A stretch of DNA of 64,000 nucleotides, taken from Crocosphaera sp. UHCC 0190 (lineage in GTDB: Bacteria > Cyanobacteriota > Cyanobacteriia > Cyanobacteriales > Microcystaceae). The notes under the pieces were generated by a model. That model was not told where the DNA came from. It ran no database searches and saw nothing but the letters and a program-made list of their open reading frames with translations. The position numbers and the translations under genes were made by a program. The stretch spans positions 179,585-243,584 of the forward strand of contig NZ_JAYGHP010000004.1 of the NCBI RefSeq assembly GCF_034932065.1. The letters run 5' to 3'. This document shows, piece by piece, positions 53,163 through 62,477 of this stretch. The first letter of the stretch is position 1, and every line of letters begins with the position of its first letter.

Positions 53163-53597
53163 ATGGCTTTAGCTGTTGGAACTGTTGCACCTGGCTTTAC
53201 CACCATTGATGATGAGGGCAAAACTGTCTCTTTATCAGACTATAAAGGTAAAATCGTCGTCTTATACTTCTATCCTAAAGATGATACTCCTGGTTGCACG
53301 AAAGAAGCTCAAAGCTTCCGCGATAATTATCAACAATATCAAGATAAGGATATGGTTGTCTTTGGGGTGAGTATGGATGATCAATCATCTCATAAAATGT
53401 TTAAGGAAAAGTATGGTTTACCTTTCCAATTGTTGGTTGATAAAGACGGAACTTTAACCAATGCTTATGATGTGTCTGGTGGTGCTTATTCTAAGCGTGT
53501 CACCTACATCATTGATGGGGAAGGTAAAATTAGTTATGTGGATGAAAAAGTACAAACTGCTACCCATGCTCAAGATATTTTAGGCATTGTGGGTTAA
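53163..53597 (+). CDS. Peroxiredoxin (Bcp/PrxQ type)
   Basis: The 144-residue cytoplasmic peroxiredoxin has the active site DDTPGCTKEAQSFRD near residue 40. The peroxidatic Cys is present, but the usual resolving Cys five residues later is Gln, and no other Cys occurs in the protein. It should therefore act as a 1-Cys enzyme needing an external thiol. It reduces peroxides. It is divergent from the Npun_F0494 gene and transcribed alone. Confidence 0.92.
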   Translation: MALAVGTVAPGFTTIDDEGKTVSLSDYKGKIVVLYFYPKDDTPGCTKEAQSFRDNYQQYQDKDMVVFGVSMDDQSSHKMFKEKYGLPFQLLVDKDGTLTNAYDVSGGAYSKRVTYIIDGEGKISYVDEKVQTATHAQDILGIVG

Positions 53598-53794
53598 TCT
53601 TTTAATTAACTCGAATTCATGTTTCCTCACCTGATGGTGGGGTTTTTTAATTTTAATAGTTCCTTTGAACTCATATCTAGTCCAGAATTTCTCTAGTGCT
53701 AGAGTTTTTTTGCTCCCGCGATCGCTAACTAATGTTTGAGAATTGTTATAATTTTCCTAGCTCTAATCCAGTCTTAATGAGGAGTGTAGTCGAG

Positions 53795-54256
53795 ATGAAA
53801 AAGATCATACTTTCGTTACCATTTTTATTTGGGGTGATGGGAATACCTTCTCAAACCTTAGCCCATACCATGCAAACTAATTATTTGTTCTCTGATAAAT
53901 TAGAATTTCAAACGGTTTACAGTACGGATGAAGTAGCGAAAAATGCTGATGTGATTATTTTTGCGCCAAATGATACGGAAAAACCTTGGTTAGAAGCGAA
54001 AACCGATGAACAAGGAAGGTTTTCTTTTTTACCTGATACCTCCATTCCTGGAGACTGGGAAGTACAAATTATTGATGAAGGCCATGGCGAAATTTTGATT
54101 GTTCCTGTTACTGAAAAAGGGGTTGAAGTGGATAAAATTAGCCATGAATCTCAACAAGATTTACATTATAGTTCTTTTCCTACATCTTCTGTTCAAAGTT
54201 TATTGATTACCGCAGGAGTCGGGGCTTTATGGTTTATGTTTCGACCTAAACGTTAA
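53795..54256 (+). CDS. Exported Ig-like domain protein with C-terminal membrane segment
   Basis: From the ATG at 53795 the protein has 153 residues; an ATG at 53777 is also possible. A signal peptide (about residues 1-23, ending QTLAH) is followed by a beta-rich carboxypeptidase-regulatory-like domain (AKTDEQGRFSFLPD near residue 72). A C-terminal hydrophobic segment (SLLITAGVGALWFMF) with a basic end serves as an anchor. The start of the mature part, HTMQTNYLF, is His/Met-rich and might bind metal. Function unknown. Confidence 0.7.
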   Translation: MKKIILSLPFLFGVMGIPSQTLAHTMQTNYLFSDKLEFQTVYSTDEVAKNADVIIFAPNDTEKPWLEAKTDEQGRFSFLPDTSIPGDWEVQIIDEGHGEILIVPVTEKGVEVDKISHESQQDLHYSSFPTSSVQSLLITAGVGALWFMFRPKR

Positions 54257-54267
54257 GCAGTAAAGTC

Positions 54268-54318
54268 AAAAATTGATGGTTAATTATTGGGTTGCTAATC
54301 CCAAACCATCAATTTTTT
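54268..54318 (+). terminator. Rho-independent terminator
   Basis: AAAAATTGATGGTT pairs with AACCATCAATTTTT and ends in six Ts, 12 bp after the stop of the exported Ig-like gene. Confidence 0.85.
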
Positions 54319-54322
54319 GGGG

Positions 54323-54409
54323 CTAATTAGATTTCTTGAATAACTTAAATATATTCATAAAAGCTTGATAAAAATCAAGTACAATCGCTTTATTTTGTTC
54401 TGTTAACAT
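54323..54409 (-). pseudogene. N-terminal stub of a SnoaL-like/ester cyclase gene
   Basis: A 28-codon frame starts MLTEQNKAIVLDFYQAF, the usual N-terminus of SnoaL-like (NTF2-fold) ester cyclases, then loses similarity and stops (FKLFKKSN). The rest of such a gene (about 130 residues) is absent. It lies between a terminator and rpmG and is likely a decayed gene start. Confidence 0.5.
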
Positions 54410-54554
54410 AAGAATGTTCCTTTTGACTGGGATTTGATTAGTAAGATAGGAATGCTAAAAAAACAAGATGGCAGGTTGCAAACTCTTTGACAATATGAGA
54501 TAATAACCGTTTGTGTGTAAATTAAATTAATTGAGTGATTTGCTAAATTAAACT

Positions 54555-54749
54555 ATGGCCAGCAAAAAAGGGGTTCGACTGATTATCACCTTAGAGTGTA
54601 CAGAATGTCGGACAAATACAGACAAGAGATCGCCTGGGGTTAACCGCTATACCACCAGCAAGAACCGTCGCAACACCACTGCAAGATTAGAACTGAAAAA
54701 GTTCTGTCGTCACTGTAACGCCCATACCGTCCACAAAGAGATTAAATAA
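54555..54749 (+). CDS. rpmG: 50S ribosomal protein L33
   Basis: The 64-residue protein has [16 protein letters not shown], with the CxxC pair, and [17 protein letters not shown], with the second CxxC, so it is the zinc-binding form of L33. It is the first gene of rpmG-rpsR-RNase R, an order shared by cyanobacteria and (in part) chloroplasts. Confidence 0.97.
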   Translation: MASKKGVRLIITLECTECRTNTDKRSPGVNRYTTSKNRRNTTARLELKKFCRHCNAHTVHKEIK

Positions 54750-54783
54750 TTGCCTAGCATAAAATAAGGAAAAAGTCAAGACC

Positions 54784-54999
54784 ATGAGTTATTATCGCAA
54801 ACGTCTTTCCCCAATTCCCCCCAAGCAACCCATCGACTATAAAGATACGGAACTGTTGCGGAAATTTATCACCGAACGGGGAAAAATTCTGCCCCGACGC
54901 ATTACGGGGTTAACGGCCAAACAGCAAAGAGCCTTAACCAACTCAGTCAAACGGGCCCGGTTTCTAGCCTTACTTCCCTTTGTCAACAAAGAAGCATAA
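54784..54999 (+). CDS. rpsR: 30S ribosomal protein S18
   Basis: The 71-residue protein has [40 protein letters not shown] and [13 protein letters not shown], the S18 signature. It lies 34 bp after rpmG in the same operon. Confidence 0.97.
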   Translation: MSYYRKRLSPIPPKQPIDYKDTELLRKFITERGKILPRRITGLTAKQQRALTNSVKRARFLALLPFVNKEA

Positions 55000-55018
55000 C
55001 CTTTTTCTTTCTTAGGGT

Positions 55019-55058
55019 GTAAGGTGTCGTCAGTCAAAAACTTGTCCCGACACTTTAC
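55019..55058. other. Hairpin between rpsR and the RNase R gene
   Basis: GTAAGGTGTCG pairs with CGACACTTTAC across an 18-base loop (one A/T mismatch region). Without a T-run it is more likely an attenuator or processing hairpin than a full terminator. Confidence 0.5.
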
Positions 55059-55150
55059 CCCCCGTACCCCTATGGCCGAGAGTCCAGTCAAGTTAGACTG
55101 GAAGATAGAATAGTAAAAGATCTGCATAAAACAATTAAGGCGAAAAGCGG

Positions 55151-57166
55151 GTGGAAAAAGGAAAACTCATTGAATTTAGAGTTAACGGAGAACGTCGTCT
55201 GGCGGTGGTTGATCGTCCAGAAGGCAAAAAAGACTGGATAGTGATTGATAGTGGGAGTCACGCCCATAAACTGCGGCCTCAGCGCGTAGAATATGAAATA
55301 CAAGGGGGCCCCTACACCACAACGGATATTGGGCCTTTTCTCCGAGAAGTTCAACCCTATCTAGAGCCATCTAGTTTAGAGGTGGCCTGGGAATTATTGG
55401 TAGAAGAAGGAGAGGCCGTCAGTCCAGAGGAATTGGCGAATTTTCTGTTCTCTGAACAAACTCCCGTGCTATGTTATGCAGCCCATAGTTTGCTCTGTGA
55501 CGATAAGATTTATTTTAAGAAAAAAGGCGACAATTACGAACCCCGTTCGGCCAGTCAGGTTGAGGAAATTAAACATCAACTCGATGTTGAACAACAACGT
55601 CAACAAGAAAAAGCGACCTTTTTTGGCCATCTTCAACAGGCGATCGCAAAAGAAGCTATTGACTGGACAGAAAGCGATCGCACCAGGTTAGAACAGTTAG
55701 AAAAATTTATTTTACAACCAGAGCAAACCCATCGCAATGCTCAAGATCTTCTCAGCGAAATTGGGCGACCCACGACCCCTGAAGCTGCCTTTCAATTATT
55801 GGTAGAGTTAGGATGGTGGAGTCGTCATGAAAACCTCTTTTTGCGGCGTAGCTCTTATCCGATCAATTTTCCGAAAAAGGTACTGGACGTGGCCTATTCT
55901 TGCTTACAAAATCTACCCCCCGACGCTGATAGTGATCGCTTGGACTTAACCCATCTGAAGGTTTACACCATTGACGATGAAAGTACGGAAGAAATTGACG
56001 ACGGGTTAAGTGTGGAATTTTTAGACGGGGATAGGGTCAAGTTATGGGTGCATATTGCTGATCCCACCCGTTTTCTTACCCCAGGAGATGAGCTAGACTT
56101 AGAGGCCAGAAGACGCAGCACAACCCTCTATTTACCGACGGGCATGATCTCGATGTTCCCGACTGAGTTAGCAACGGGCCCCATGAGTTTGCGTCAAGGA
56201 AAAATTTGTCCTTCTCTGAGTTTTGGGATTATCTTAGATGAGAAAGGGGCAGCACAAGATTATTCGATTCATGCCAGTCTAATTAAACCAACTTACCGCC
56301 TCACTTATCATGATGTGGATGAAATGTTGCAGTTAGGCATTACTGCTGAATCAGAATTAGCGGTGTTGGCCAGTGCCGCAAAGCAACGACACCAATGGCG
56401 ACAGTCTCAGGGTTCAATCACCATTAAAATGCCAGAGGCGGTGATTAAGGTCAAATCGGAAGATGAGATTATTATTGAATTAGTGGATAATTCCATTTCT
56501 CGTCAATTGGTGGCAGAAATGATGATTCTTGCGGGAGAAGTGGCCGGACGTTATTGTCAAGAACATAATATTCCTGTTCCCTTTCGGGGACAACCCCAGC
56601 CAGAATTACCCTCAGATGAAGAGTTGTTGGTCTTGCCAGCAGGGCCAGTTCGTGCTTGCGCCTTACGTCGTTGTATGCCCCGTAGTGAAATTGGTACTTT
56701 ACCCAATCGTCATGCGAGTTTAGGGTTAAATACTTATACTCAGGTAACTTCCCCCATTCGTCGTTATACGGACTTATTAACCCATTTTCAGTTAAAAGCC
56801 CATTTACGGGGTGATCCCTTACCTTTTCCTTTGGATGTGATGCAACAGATTTTATATAGTGTCACTCTCTCAGCCCAGGAAGCAACCTTAGTGGAACGAC
56901 AAACCAACCGTTATTGGGGGTTAGAGTTTTTACGTCGGAATGCGGATCAAATTTGGCAAGGAGTGGTTTTACGGTGGTTACGAGAGGATGAAAAATTAGG
57001 GGTTCTCCTCTTGGAAGAATTGGGGTTGGAATTGCCTCATCGCTTTGAACGCACGGTTTCTTTAGGCGATCGCTTGAATGTTCAAGTGAGTCGCGCTGAT
57101 CCCCATCGTGATGAAATTCGTTTCCGTGAGATGCTTGAAAATGAAGTTCAGTCAACAATGATTTAG
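55151..57166 (+). CDS. RNase II/R family 3'-5' exoribonuclease
   Basis: The 671-residue protein has the RNB catalytic domain: YTIDDESTEEIDDGLSVE near residue 275 carries the metal-binding Asp cluster, followed by VHIADPTRF, and YTQVTSPIRRYTDLLTHFQ near residue 530. The N-terminal 200 residues are winged-helix-like rather than clear cold-shock domains, and the S1 end is short, as in cyanobacterial and chloroplast RNR1-related enzymes. It degrades mRNA and matures rRNA. The start is GTG at 55151. It follows rpsR. Confidence 0.9.
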   Translation: MEKGKLIEFRVNGERRLAVVDRPEGKKDWIVIDSGSHAHKLRPQRVEYEIQGGPYTTTDIGPFLREVQPYLEPSSLEVAWELLVEEGEAVSPEELANFLFSEQTPVLCYAAHSLLCDDKIYFKKKGDNYEPRSASQVEEIKHQLDVEQQRQQEKATFFGHLQQAIAKEAIDWTESDRTRLEQLEKFILQPEQTHRNAQDLLSEIGRPTTPEAAFQLLVELGWWSRHENLFLRRSSYPINFPKKVLDVAYSCLQNLPPDADSDRLDLTHLKVYTIDDESTEEIDDGLSVEFLDGDRVKLWVHIADPTRFLTPGDELDLEARRRSTTLYLPTGMISMFPTELATGPMSLRQGKICPSLSFGIILDEKGAAQDYSIHASLIKPTYRLTYHDVDEMLQLGITAESELAVLASAAKQRHQWRQSQGSITIKMPEAVIKVKSEDEIIIELVDNSISRQLVAEMMILAGEVAGRYCQEHNIPVPFRGQPQPELPSDEELLVLPAGPVRACALRRCMPRSEIGTLPNRHASLGLNTYTQVTSPIRRYTDLLTHFQLKAHLRGDPLPFPLDVMQQILYSVTLSAQEATLVERQTNRYWGLEFLRRNADQIWQGVVLRWLREDEKLGVLLLEELGLELPHRFERTVSLGDRLNVQVSRADPHRDEIRFREMLENEVQSTMI

Positions 57167-57171
57167 ATTTT

Positions 57172-57558
57172 ATGACTGAAGTTGCTTTATTTAGTCCTCA
57201 TCAAATTGTTTGTTTAGAACATGATGATCACCGTCTTTATTGTGAAGTGATTCAAGTGGTTGAGTCACGTCAACGGTGTTGGGTTCGTCCTTTATTTTTG
57301 GCGGTTATTGCTGAAGATAGACAGGTTTATCATCGGTTATCAATGCCTAAAATTTTGATTGATGTTCGTTCAACGTCTGATTTATTATATCCCATAACTC
57401 TTTTTAGGGTGGCTTTAGATACAGAAGTTATTCCCTTATTAACTCACTTAGAAACTCAAATATCTTCCCCAGAAAGTCTACAAGAAGCTAAAGAAAAATT
57501 AAGGCAGTTTATTACTCAAGTTTGGCAAGATCATCCTGAAAAGTTTAGTAAATTATAA
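57172..57558 (+). CDS. Conserved cyanobacterial hypothetical protein
   Basis: The 128-residue soluble protein starts 5 bp after the RNase R-family stop and is clearly co-transcribed. The N-terminal half is beta-rich (HQIVCLEHDDHRLYCEVIQ), then VRPLFLAVI and a helical C-terminus (LREFI-like, KEKLRQFITQVWQDHP). No known domain. A terminator follows directly. Confidence 0.7.
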   Translation: MTEVALFSPHQIVCLEHDDHRLYCEVIQVVESRQRCWVRPLFLAVIAEDRQVYHRLSMPKILIDVRSTSDLLYPITLFRVALDTEVIPLLTHLETQISSPESLQEAKEKLRQFITQVWQDHPEKFSKL

Positions 57559-57562
57559 AAGT

Positions 57563-57600
57563 AAAAAGATCGCCCTTTTACTGTAGAGGACGATCTTTTT
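57563..57600 (+). terminator. Rho-independent terminator of the rpmG-rpsR operon
   Basis: AAAAAGATCG pairs with CGATCTTTTT across a partly paired loop and ends in five Ts. Confidence 0.85.
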
Positions 57601-57652
57601 GAGGATTAGATGATTAAATCAGTCTACAAGGAGACAAAATCAGCAGAATTAA

Positions 57653-58363
57653 TCACATTGGCATCAACTCCCGACAAATACCGCCGTCGATGTTGTCGTT
57701 ACCGCTAGTGCCAACCAGGTTATCGTCACTATTACCATTACCGCCTGTAATGTTAGCACCAACAGCCACAGTAACAGCCGCAGTACCAGTCAGGCTAGCA
57801 TCGCCAAGGGTGTAGTTAAAGCTGGCATTACCACTGTCAGGAAACGTCACCAAGCGTTGAATTTCATCCCCTTGTAACCCAATTGCTTGAGCTTGCCTTA
57901 CCCCTGGCAACACCACCACATCAAACAATTCTTCGATCATCGTCTCAAAATACAGCCAATGGACAGGTTTTCCCGTTTTCAGGTCAATCACCATTAAGCC
58001 ACAGCGCGGACTGTCTCCCATCTCCATCAGGCGTTTTTCTAAGCCTAACCCCGTAAAAGTCTGGGAACGTAACTGAGATAAACCCGAAACAATAATCTCA
58101 TTTTGCGCCACATCTGATACCAAAATATTCTGAAATTCCCAGATTTGGTAACGGGTACTAAGGTATAAGCGTCCTGTATCGCCGTAGAGTCCCATAGGTT
58201 TATCTAACAGTCTTTCATGGACTTTCAGCCTGCCATCGATACCACTACCAATAAAACATAGGCGGTTGGTTTGATAGGTAGTAAAGGCCAAGCTTAAAAG
58301 CCTTTCCGTTAACCACTGAGGGAAATTAGGAGAGCAAGACAGAGTTAAACCTTGGTTGTCCAT
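57653..58363 (-). pseudogene. Internally deleted TIGR03032 protein fused to an RTX-like tail
   Basis: The 236-residue frame starts like TIGR03032 proteins (SCSPNFPQWLTERLLSLAF, then a region ending YQIWEFQN at about residue 78). It jumps directly to the far C-terminal part of that family (IIVSGLSQLRSQTFTGL, then CGLMVIDLKTGKPVHWL and FDVVVLPGVRQAQAIG). By family comparison roughly 170-190 middle residues are missing in frame. A short tail then carries NLVGTSGNDNIDGG, an RTX calcium-binding nonapeptide, and ends abruptly. It is most likely a decaying gene. Confidence 0.65.
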
Positions 58364-58535
58364 GTATTAATTTTTTTATGGTCAATTATGTCCATTTTTG
58401 CAAAACTTACCTTTTATAACATAAATTGTTTGATCTGTCAAGATTTAGTAAATTCTAGGTTGCGTAGGCAACCTTTGTTTGTATAGCTTAACTCTTTAGA
58501 GTTAAAGTCTATTTATTACTAAATATGTCAACAAA

Positions 58536-60254
58536 TTAGTTAAAAATCTGTTTAATATTTTTAACTCCAAGAATGATTAAAAACAAAACAATCATTGTGA
58601 TCCCTAAGATTAAACTATTTTGCTGTACTTTATCATTAGATGGTGTAACTTCAAATTGACTTACTATTTCAGGCTTTTGATTGAGAATTTCTGGGGTATT
58701 TTTTTCGATTTCTGCCTGAGAATAGGGGTTAATTCCATAGGTAGTTACTGTCAATTTTTGTGTTACTCTATCAATCTCGAATTCTGTCCAGCCAAAGGTA
58801 TGAGTCGCCGTATAATTCCCTGATAAAAGTTTAGCATTAATTAATCCATCAGCAATCGGTAAATTATAATCTAACCCCACTGGATCATAACCTAATGGGA
58901 TAATTTGTTGATTCAATAATTGTTTAACAAAAGCTTCTTTTTGTGCAATGGGTAAACTTTGATAAGTCTCTATTTGTTGAGGTTTAAGTAAATTCATTTT
59001 GGCAGCTATGTTGATAGCAGTAGGCCCTAATGGTTCATAAAATGCGATTGATCCTGTGGTAATTTCAAAGGCATTAATGGGAATTTGTTGACCCCCAGGA
59101 ATCTCTTGATAGGTTAAATTATTAACAACAGTTCCATGAATATCTGCGGCAACAAAAACCACATTATTAATGTTATTATCTTTGATAAATTTAAGTATTT
59201 CTGTTCTTTCGGCGGCGTATCCTTCAAACCTATCAGAAGCAGCAGTTACCCCTAAATTTTGAATGGGTTCAGGAACCATGATAAACTTCCAAGTAATTCC
59301 TGCTTTTTCTGCCGCTAATAAATCATTTTTTAGGTCTTTAAGTTGTACTTTTCCTAACATAGTTCTTTGGGAATTAAAGGACGCTACTAAAAATTGGGCA
59401 ACTTGGGCTTTATCTGTTGGATCTTGTATATTACGAAGGGCAGAATCTCGAAAAGAACGATTATCTAAGACAATAATGGCTGCATCTTTTCCATAGGTTT
59501 GAAAGCGATAGAGTTGTCGTTTATTCGCTGTTCTAGTATCACCTGTTACACCATAAAATTTATCTTCTAAGGGATGATATTCTTGAAATGCTTGCAATCC
59601 ATTTTTATATAAACTACTTTCATTAATTAGGGTTCCTGGTTTATCTTTAAATCGAGGATCAGTCTTAACATCTGCACCTCCCGCAAAATCATTAATCACT
59701 TCATGATCATCAATAGTCGCTAAAATTGAAGTAGTTTCTCTCACTTTTTCCCAACTATTTACCCCAAACCTTGTGCCATAAACTTCACCATATTTTAAGC
59801 GAAATTCTTCTAAACTTTCTGCATTAGGTTTAGATAAAGCAAGAGAAGGATAATCAGCATAAATTGTATCTCCATGCAAGATAAAAACCGATAAATTCCT
59901 ATTAGGAATATTCTCAATAGAAGGATAGGGACTTAATTCCCCTCGATTATCTCCAGACACCCCAAACCTTAACCCTTGATAACTATTTTGATCCGCAGCA
60001 GTAATTAATTTTCCTTTGTTAGTTACTTGCTTAGAATCTGTGACTCGATAATAATATTGTGTCCCTGATTTTAGTTGAGTAATTTTTACTTTTACAGGTA
60101 TTTTAGCATCAGTTATTTTAGCGGTTATTTTTCCTGTAATTAATTGAAAATTAGGATCAGTAGAATATTCAAAAATGATGTCCCCAAGATTATCACTCTG
60201 TCCCCATAAAACCGTTGACTGTTGTGTGGTATCTCCACTAGCAATATTAATCAT
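58536..60254 (-). CDS. PhoD-like alkaline phosphatase with C-terminal membrane segment
   Basis: The 572-residue protein begins with a fibronectin-like PhoD N-domain (NIASGDTTQQSTVLWGQ). The metallophosphatase core has SGDNRGEL, HGDTIYADYPSL, TIDDHEVINDFAGG near residue 185, and VFVAADIHGT near 368. The last 25 residues form a hydrophobic helix (LILGITMIVLFLIILGV) with a Lys-rich end. PhoD enzymes are normally exported by Tat, but no signal peptide is visible and a TGA directly precedes the ATG. It may be tail-anchored or have lost its leader. Confidence 0.83.
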   Translation of the reverse strand: MINIASGDTTQQSTVLWGQSDNLGDIIFEYSTDPNFQLITGKITAKITDAKIPVKVKITQLKSGTQYYYRVTDSKQVTNKGKLITAADQNSYQGLRFGVSGDNRGELSPYPSIENIPNRNLSVFILHGDTIYADYPSLALSKPNAESLEEFRLKYGEVYGTRFGVNSWEKVRETTSILATIDDHEVINDFAGGADVKTDPRFKDKPGTLINESSLYKNGLQAFQEYHPLEDKFYGVTGDTRTANKRQLYRFQTYGKDAAIIVLDNRSFRDSALRNIQDPTDKAQVAQFLVASFNSQRTMLGKVQLKDLKNDLLAAEKAGITWKFIMVPEPIQNLGVTAASDRFEGYAAERTEILKFIKDNNINNVVFVAADIHGTVVNNLTYQEIPGGQQIPINAFEITTGSIAFYEPLGPTAINIAAKMNLLKPQQIETYQSLPIAQKEAFVKQLLNQQIIPLGYDPVGLDYNLPIADGLINAKLLSGNYTATHTFGWTEFEIDRVTQKLTVTTYGINPYSQAEIEKNTPEILNQKPEIVSQFEVTPSNDKVQQNSLILGITMIVLFLIILGVKNIKQIFN

Positions 60255-60421
60255 TCAAACTTTGTCCAAAATTGTGAGCAAACAAACTATATTCTATAAT
60301 TTCAAGGATAACCTTTTAAGCCACTAAGCAATAAAACTTTAATTTTCTTATAAAAATCTCATAATGTTTCCCATAAACTGCTATATTAAATAATTCATGA
60401 GTTTAAATCGAGGTTAATTCC

Positions 60422-60976
60422 TTGCAAAAACTACTTCGTATTGCCAGCATTATCGACAGTATCAACGAATGGATAGGCCGACTCAGTTATTGGTTAGTAT
60501 TATGGATGGTATTAATTGGGGTTTGGAATGTCGTTGGACGATATTTGGGCAGATTTCTTGGTGCAAGTTTAACCTCTAATGGATTAATTGAGATGCAATG
60601 GTATTTGTTTGATCTAGTTTTCCTTTTAGGGGCAGCTTATACTCTCAAACATGATGAACACGTTAGAGTTGATTTATTGTATAAAGATTGGTCGGTAAAA
60701 CGCAAAGCATTAGTTAATTTTATTGGTGTTTTTATCTTTTTAATTCCCTTTTGTTTGATGATTATTTTTTATTCTTGGGGAACTATTATCAACTCTTGGA
60801 ACAGTTGGGAAATGTCCCCTGATCCTGGCGGTTTGCCTCGTTATCCCATTAAATCTATGATTATTGTCAGTTATATTTTACTGATAATTCAAGGCCTTGC
60901 TGAAGCCATTAAAAATTGGGCTATTTTTACTGAACAATTAACCCCCCAGGAGGAACACCATGACCCTAGCTTATGA
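60422..60976 (+). CDS. TRAP transporter small permease (DctQ type)
   Basis: The 184-residue protein has four membrane segments; IEMQWYLFDLVFLLGAAYTLKHDEHVRVDL near the middle gives the DctQ signature (EMQWYLFDLVFLLGAAY). The start is TTG at 60422, a choice supported by family N-termini (MQKLLRIA). It overlaps the large-permease gene by 17 bp. TRAP systems take up organic acids or amino acids with Na+; in Synechocystis a related system imports glutamate. No substrate-binding protein is nearby. Confidence 0.88.
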   Translation: MQKLLRIASIIDSINEWIGRLSYWLVLWMVLIGVWNVVGRYLGRFLGASLTSNGLIEMQWYLFDLVFLLGAAYTLKHDEHVRVDLLYKDWSVKRKALVNFIGVFIFLIPFCLMIIFYSWGTIINSWNSWEMSPDPGGLPRYPIKSMIIVSYILLIIQGLAEAIKNWAIFTEQLTPQEEHHDPSL

Positions 60977-62306
60977 ATGGTTAGGCCCTTTTATGTTTTT
61001 GGGGGCTTTAATTTTACTTTCCTTTGGTTATCCTGTTGCCTTTTCTTTGGGTGGTGTATCCATTCTTTTTGCCATAATAGGTGTGGTTTTAGGAGTATTT
61101 GATCCCGTTTTTTTAAGTGCCTTACCCAGTCGAATTTTTGGCATTATGGGAAACTATACCCTCTTAGCAATTCCCTATTTTATCTTTTTGGGTTCAATGC
61201 TAGAAAAAACAGGCATTGCAGAAAGATTATTATTAACCATGGGAATTCTATTTGGTAAACTCAGGGGTGGACTTGCTTTAGCAGTTGTATTTGTGGGGGC
61301 ATTACTAGCAGCAACTACCGGAGTTGTAGCGGCAACAGTTGTGGCTATGGGGTTAATTTCGCTGCCTATTATGTTACGTTATGGCTATAACAAAGAATTA
61401 GCTGCGGGGGTCATCATGGCATCAGGAACCCTCGGACAATTAATTCCTCCTAGTGTTGTTTTAGTCGTATTAGCAGATCAATTGGGTATTCCCGTTGGCG
61501 ATTTATTTATCGGTGCAATTATTCCAGGATTAATGATGGCTGGAGTGTTTGCCCTTCATGTTATTATTGTGGCATTTTTACGGCCAGATGTGGCTCCTGC
61601 TTTGCCCCCAGAGGAGAGAAATATCGGCAAAAAAGCCTTAATGAAACAAGTCTTACAAGCGATGTTTCCTCCCTTATTATTAGTTTTATTAGTGTTAGGA
61701 AGTATTTTTTTTGGCATTGCAACTCCGACAGAAGCAGGAGCCGTCGGGGCTTTAGGAACGATGATTTTAGCCGCATTTAATAAACAGTTAAGTTGGGCAT
61801 CAGTTAAACAAGTTTGTGATGCAACCCTACGAATTACCACTATGGTCATTTTTATTTTATTTGGTTCCACGGCCTTTAGTTTGGTATTTCGAGGATTAAA
61901 TGGAGATCACTTTATGTTGGATGTTTTAACCAACCTTCCTGGGGGAAAATATGGGTTTTTAGCAGTTAGTATGTTAACCATTTTCTTTTTGGGTTTCTTT
62001 ATTGATTTCTTTGAAATTGCTTTTATTGTTATTCCAATTTTTAGGCCCGTTGCTGAAACATTAGGAATAGATTTACTGTGGTATGCAGTAATCATTGGGA
62101 CCAATTTACAAACATCCTTTCTAACCCCGCCCTTTGGATTTGCACTCTTTTATTTAAGAGGTGTTGCCCCACCAGAATTAAAAACTGAAGATATTTATCG
62201 CGGGGCAATTCCTTTTATTTTGTTGCAAGTTTTAGTGCTGGCGTTAATCATTATTTTCCCTCCTTTAGTCAGTTTCTTGCCTTCTTTAAGTACCGCAGGA
62301 CAATAA
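60960..62306 (+). CDS. TRAP transporter large permease (DctM type)
   Basis: The 448-residue protein has about twelve membrane segments and the DctM motifs: GALLAATTGVVAATVVAMG near residue 105, IMASGTLGQLIPPSVVLVV near 155, and ATPTEAGAVGALG near 255. It carries the substrate path, paired with the small permease. AGGAGG lies just before its ATG, inside the upstream gene. The periplasmic binding protein needed for function must be encoded elsewhere. Confidence 0.92.
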   Translation: MTLAYEWLGPFMFLGALILLSFGYPVAFSLGGVSILFAIIGVVLGVFDPVFLSALPSRIFGIMGNYTLLAIPYFIFLGSMLEKTGIAERLLLTMGILFGKLRGGLALAVVFVGALLAATTGVVAATVVAMGLISLPIMLRYGYNKELAAGVIMASGTLGQLIPPSVVLVVLADQLGIPVGDLFIGAIIPGLMMAGVFALHVIIVAFLRPDVAPALPPEERNIGKKALMKQVLQAMFPPLLLVLLVLGSIFFGIATPTEAGAVGALGTMILAAFNKQLSWASVKQVCDATLRITTMVIFILFGSTAFSLVFRGLNGDHFMLDVLTNLPGGKYGFLAVSMLTIFFLGFFIDFFEIAFIVIPIFRPVAETLGIDLLWYAVIIGTNLQTSFLTPPFGFALFYLRGVAPPELKTEDIYRGAIPFILLQVLVLALIIIFPPLVSFLPSLSTAGQ

Positions 62307-62477
62307 TTGTAGTATTCTATTGACACTAAATGCTGCTTATACTGCCAAAGGTTTCAGAAAATGCTAGTTTAGTAAATATTCTCTACAGAGAAAACGCTAA
62401 ACTCCGAACAATGGTGACTAAAAAGCGTCTCTTGTATTGAAGTTGCCTATTCCAAATCGCTAAGGAAACATTATTTT

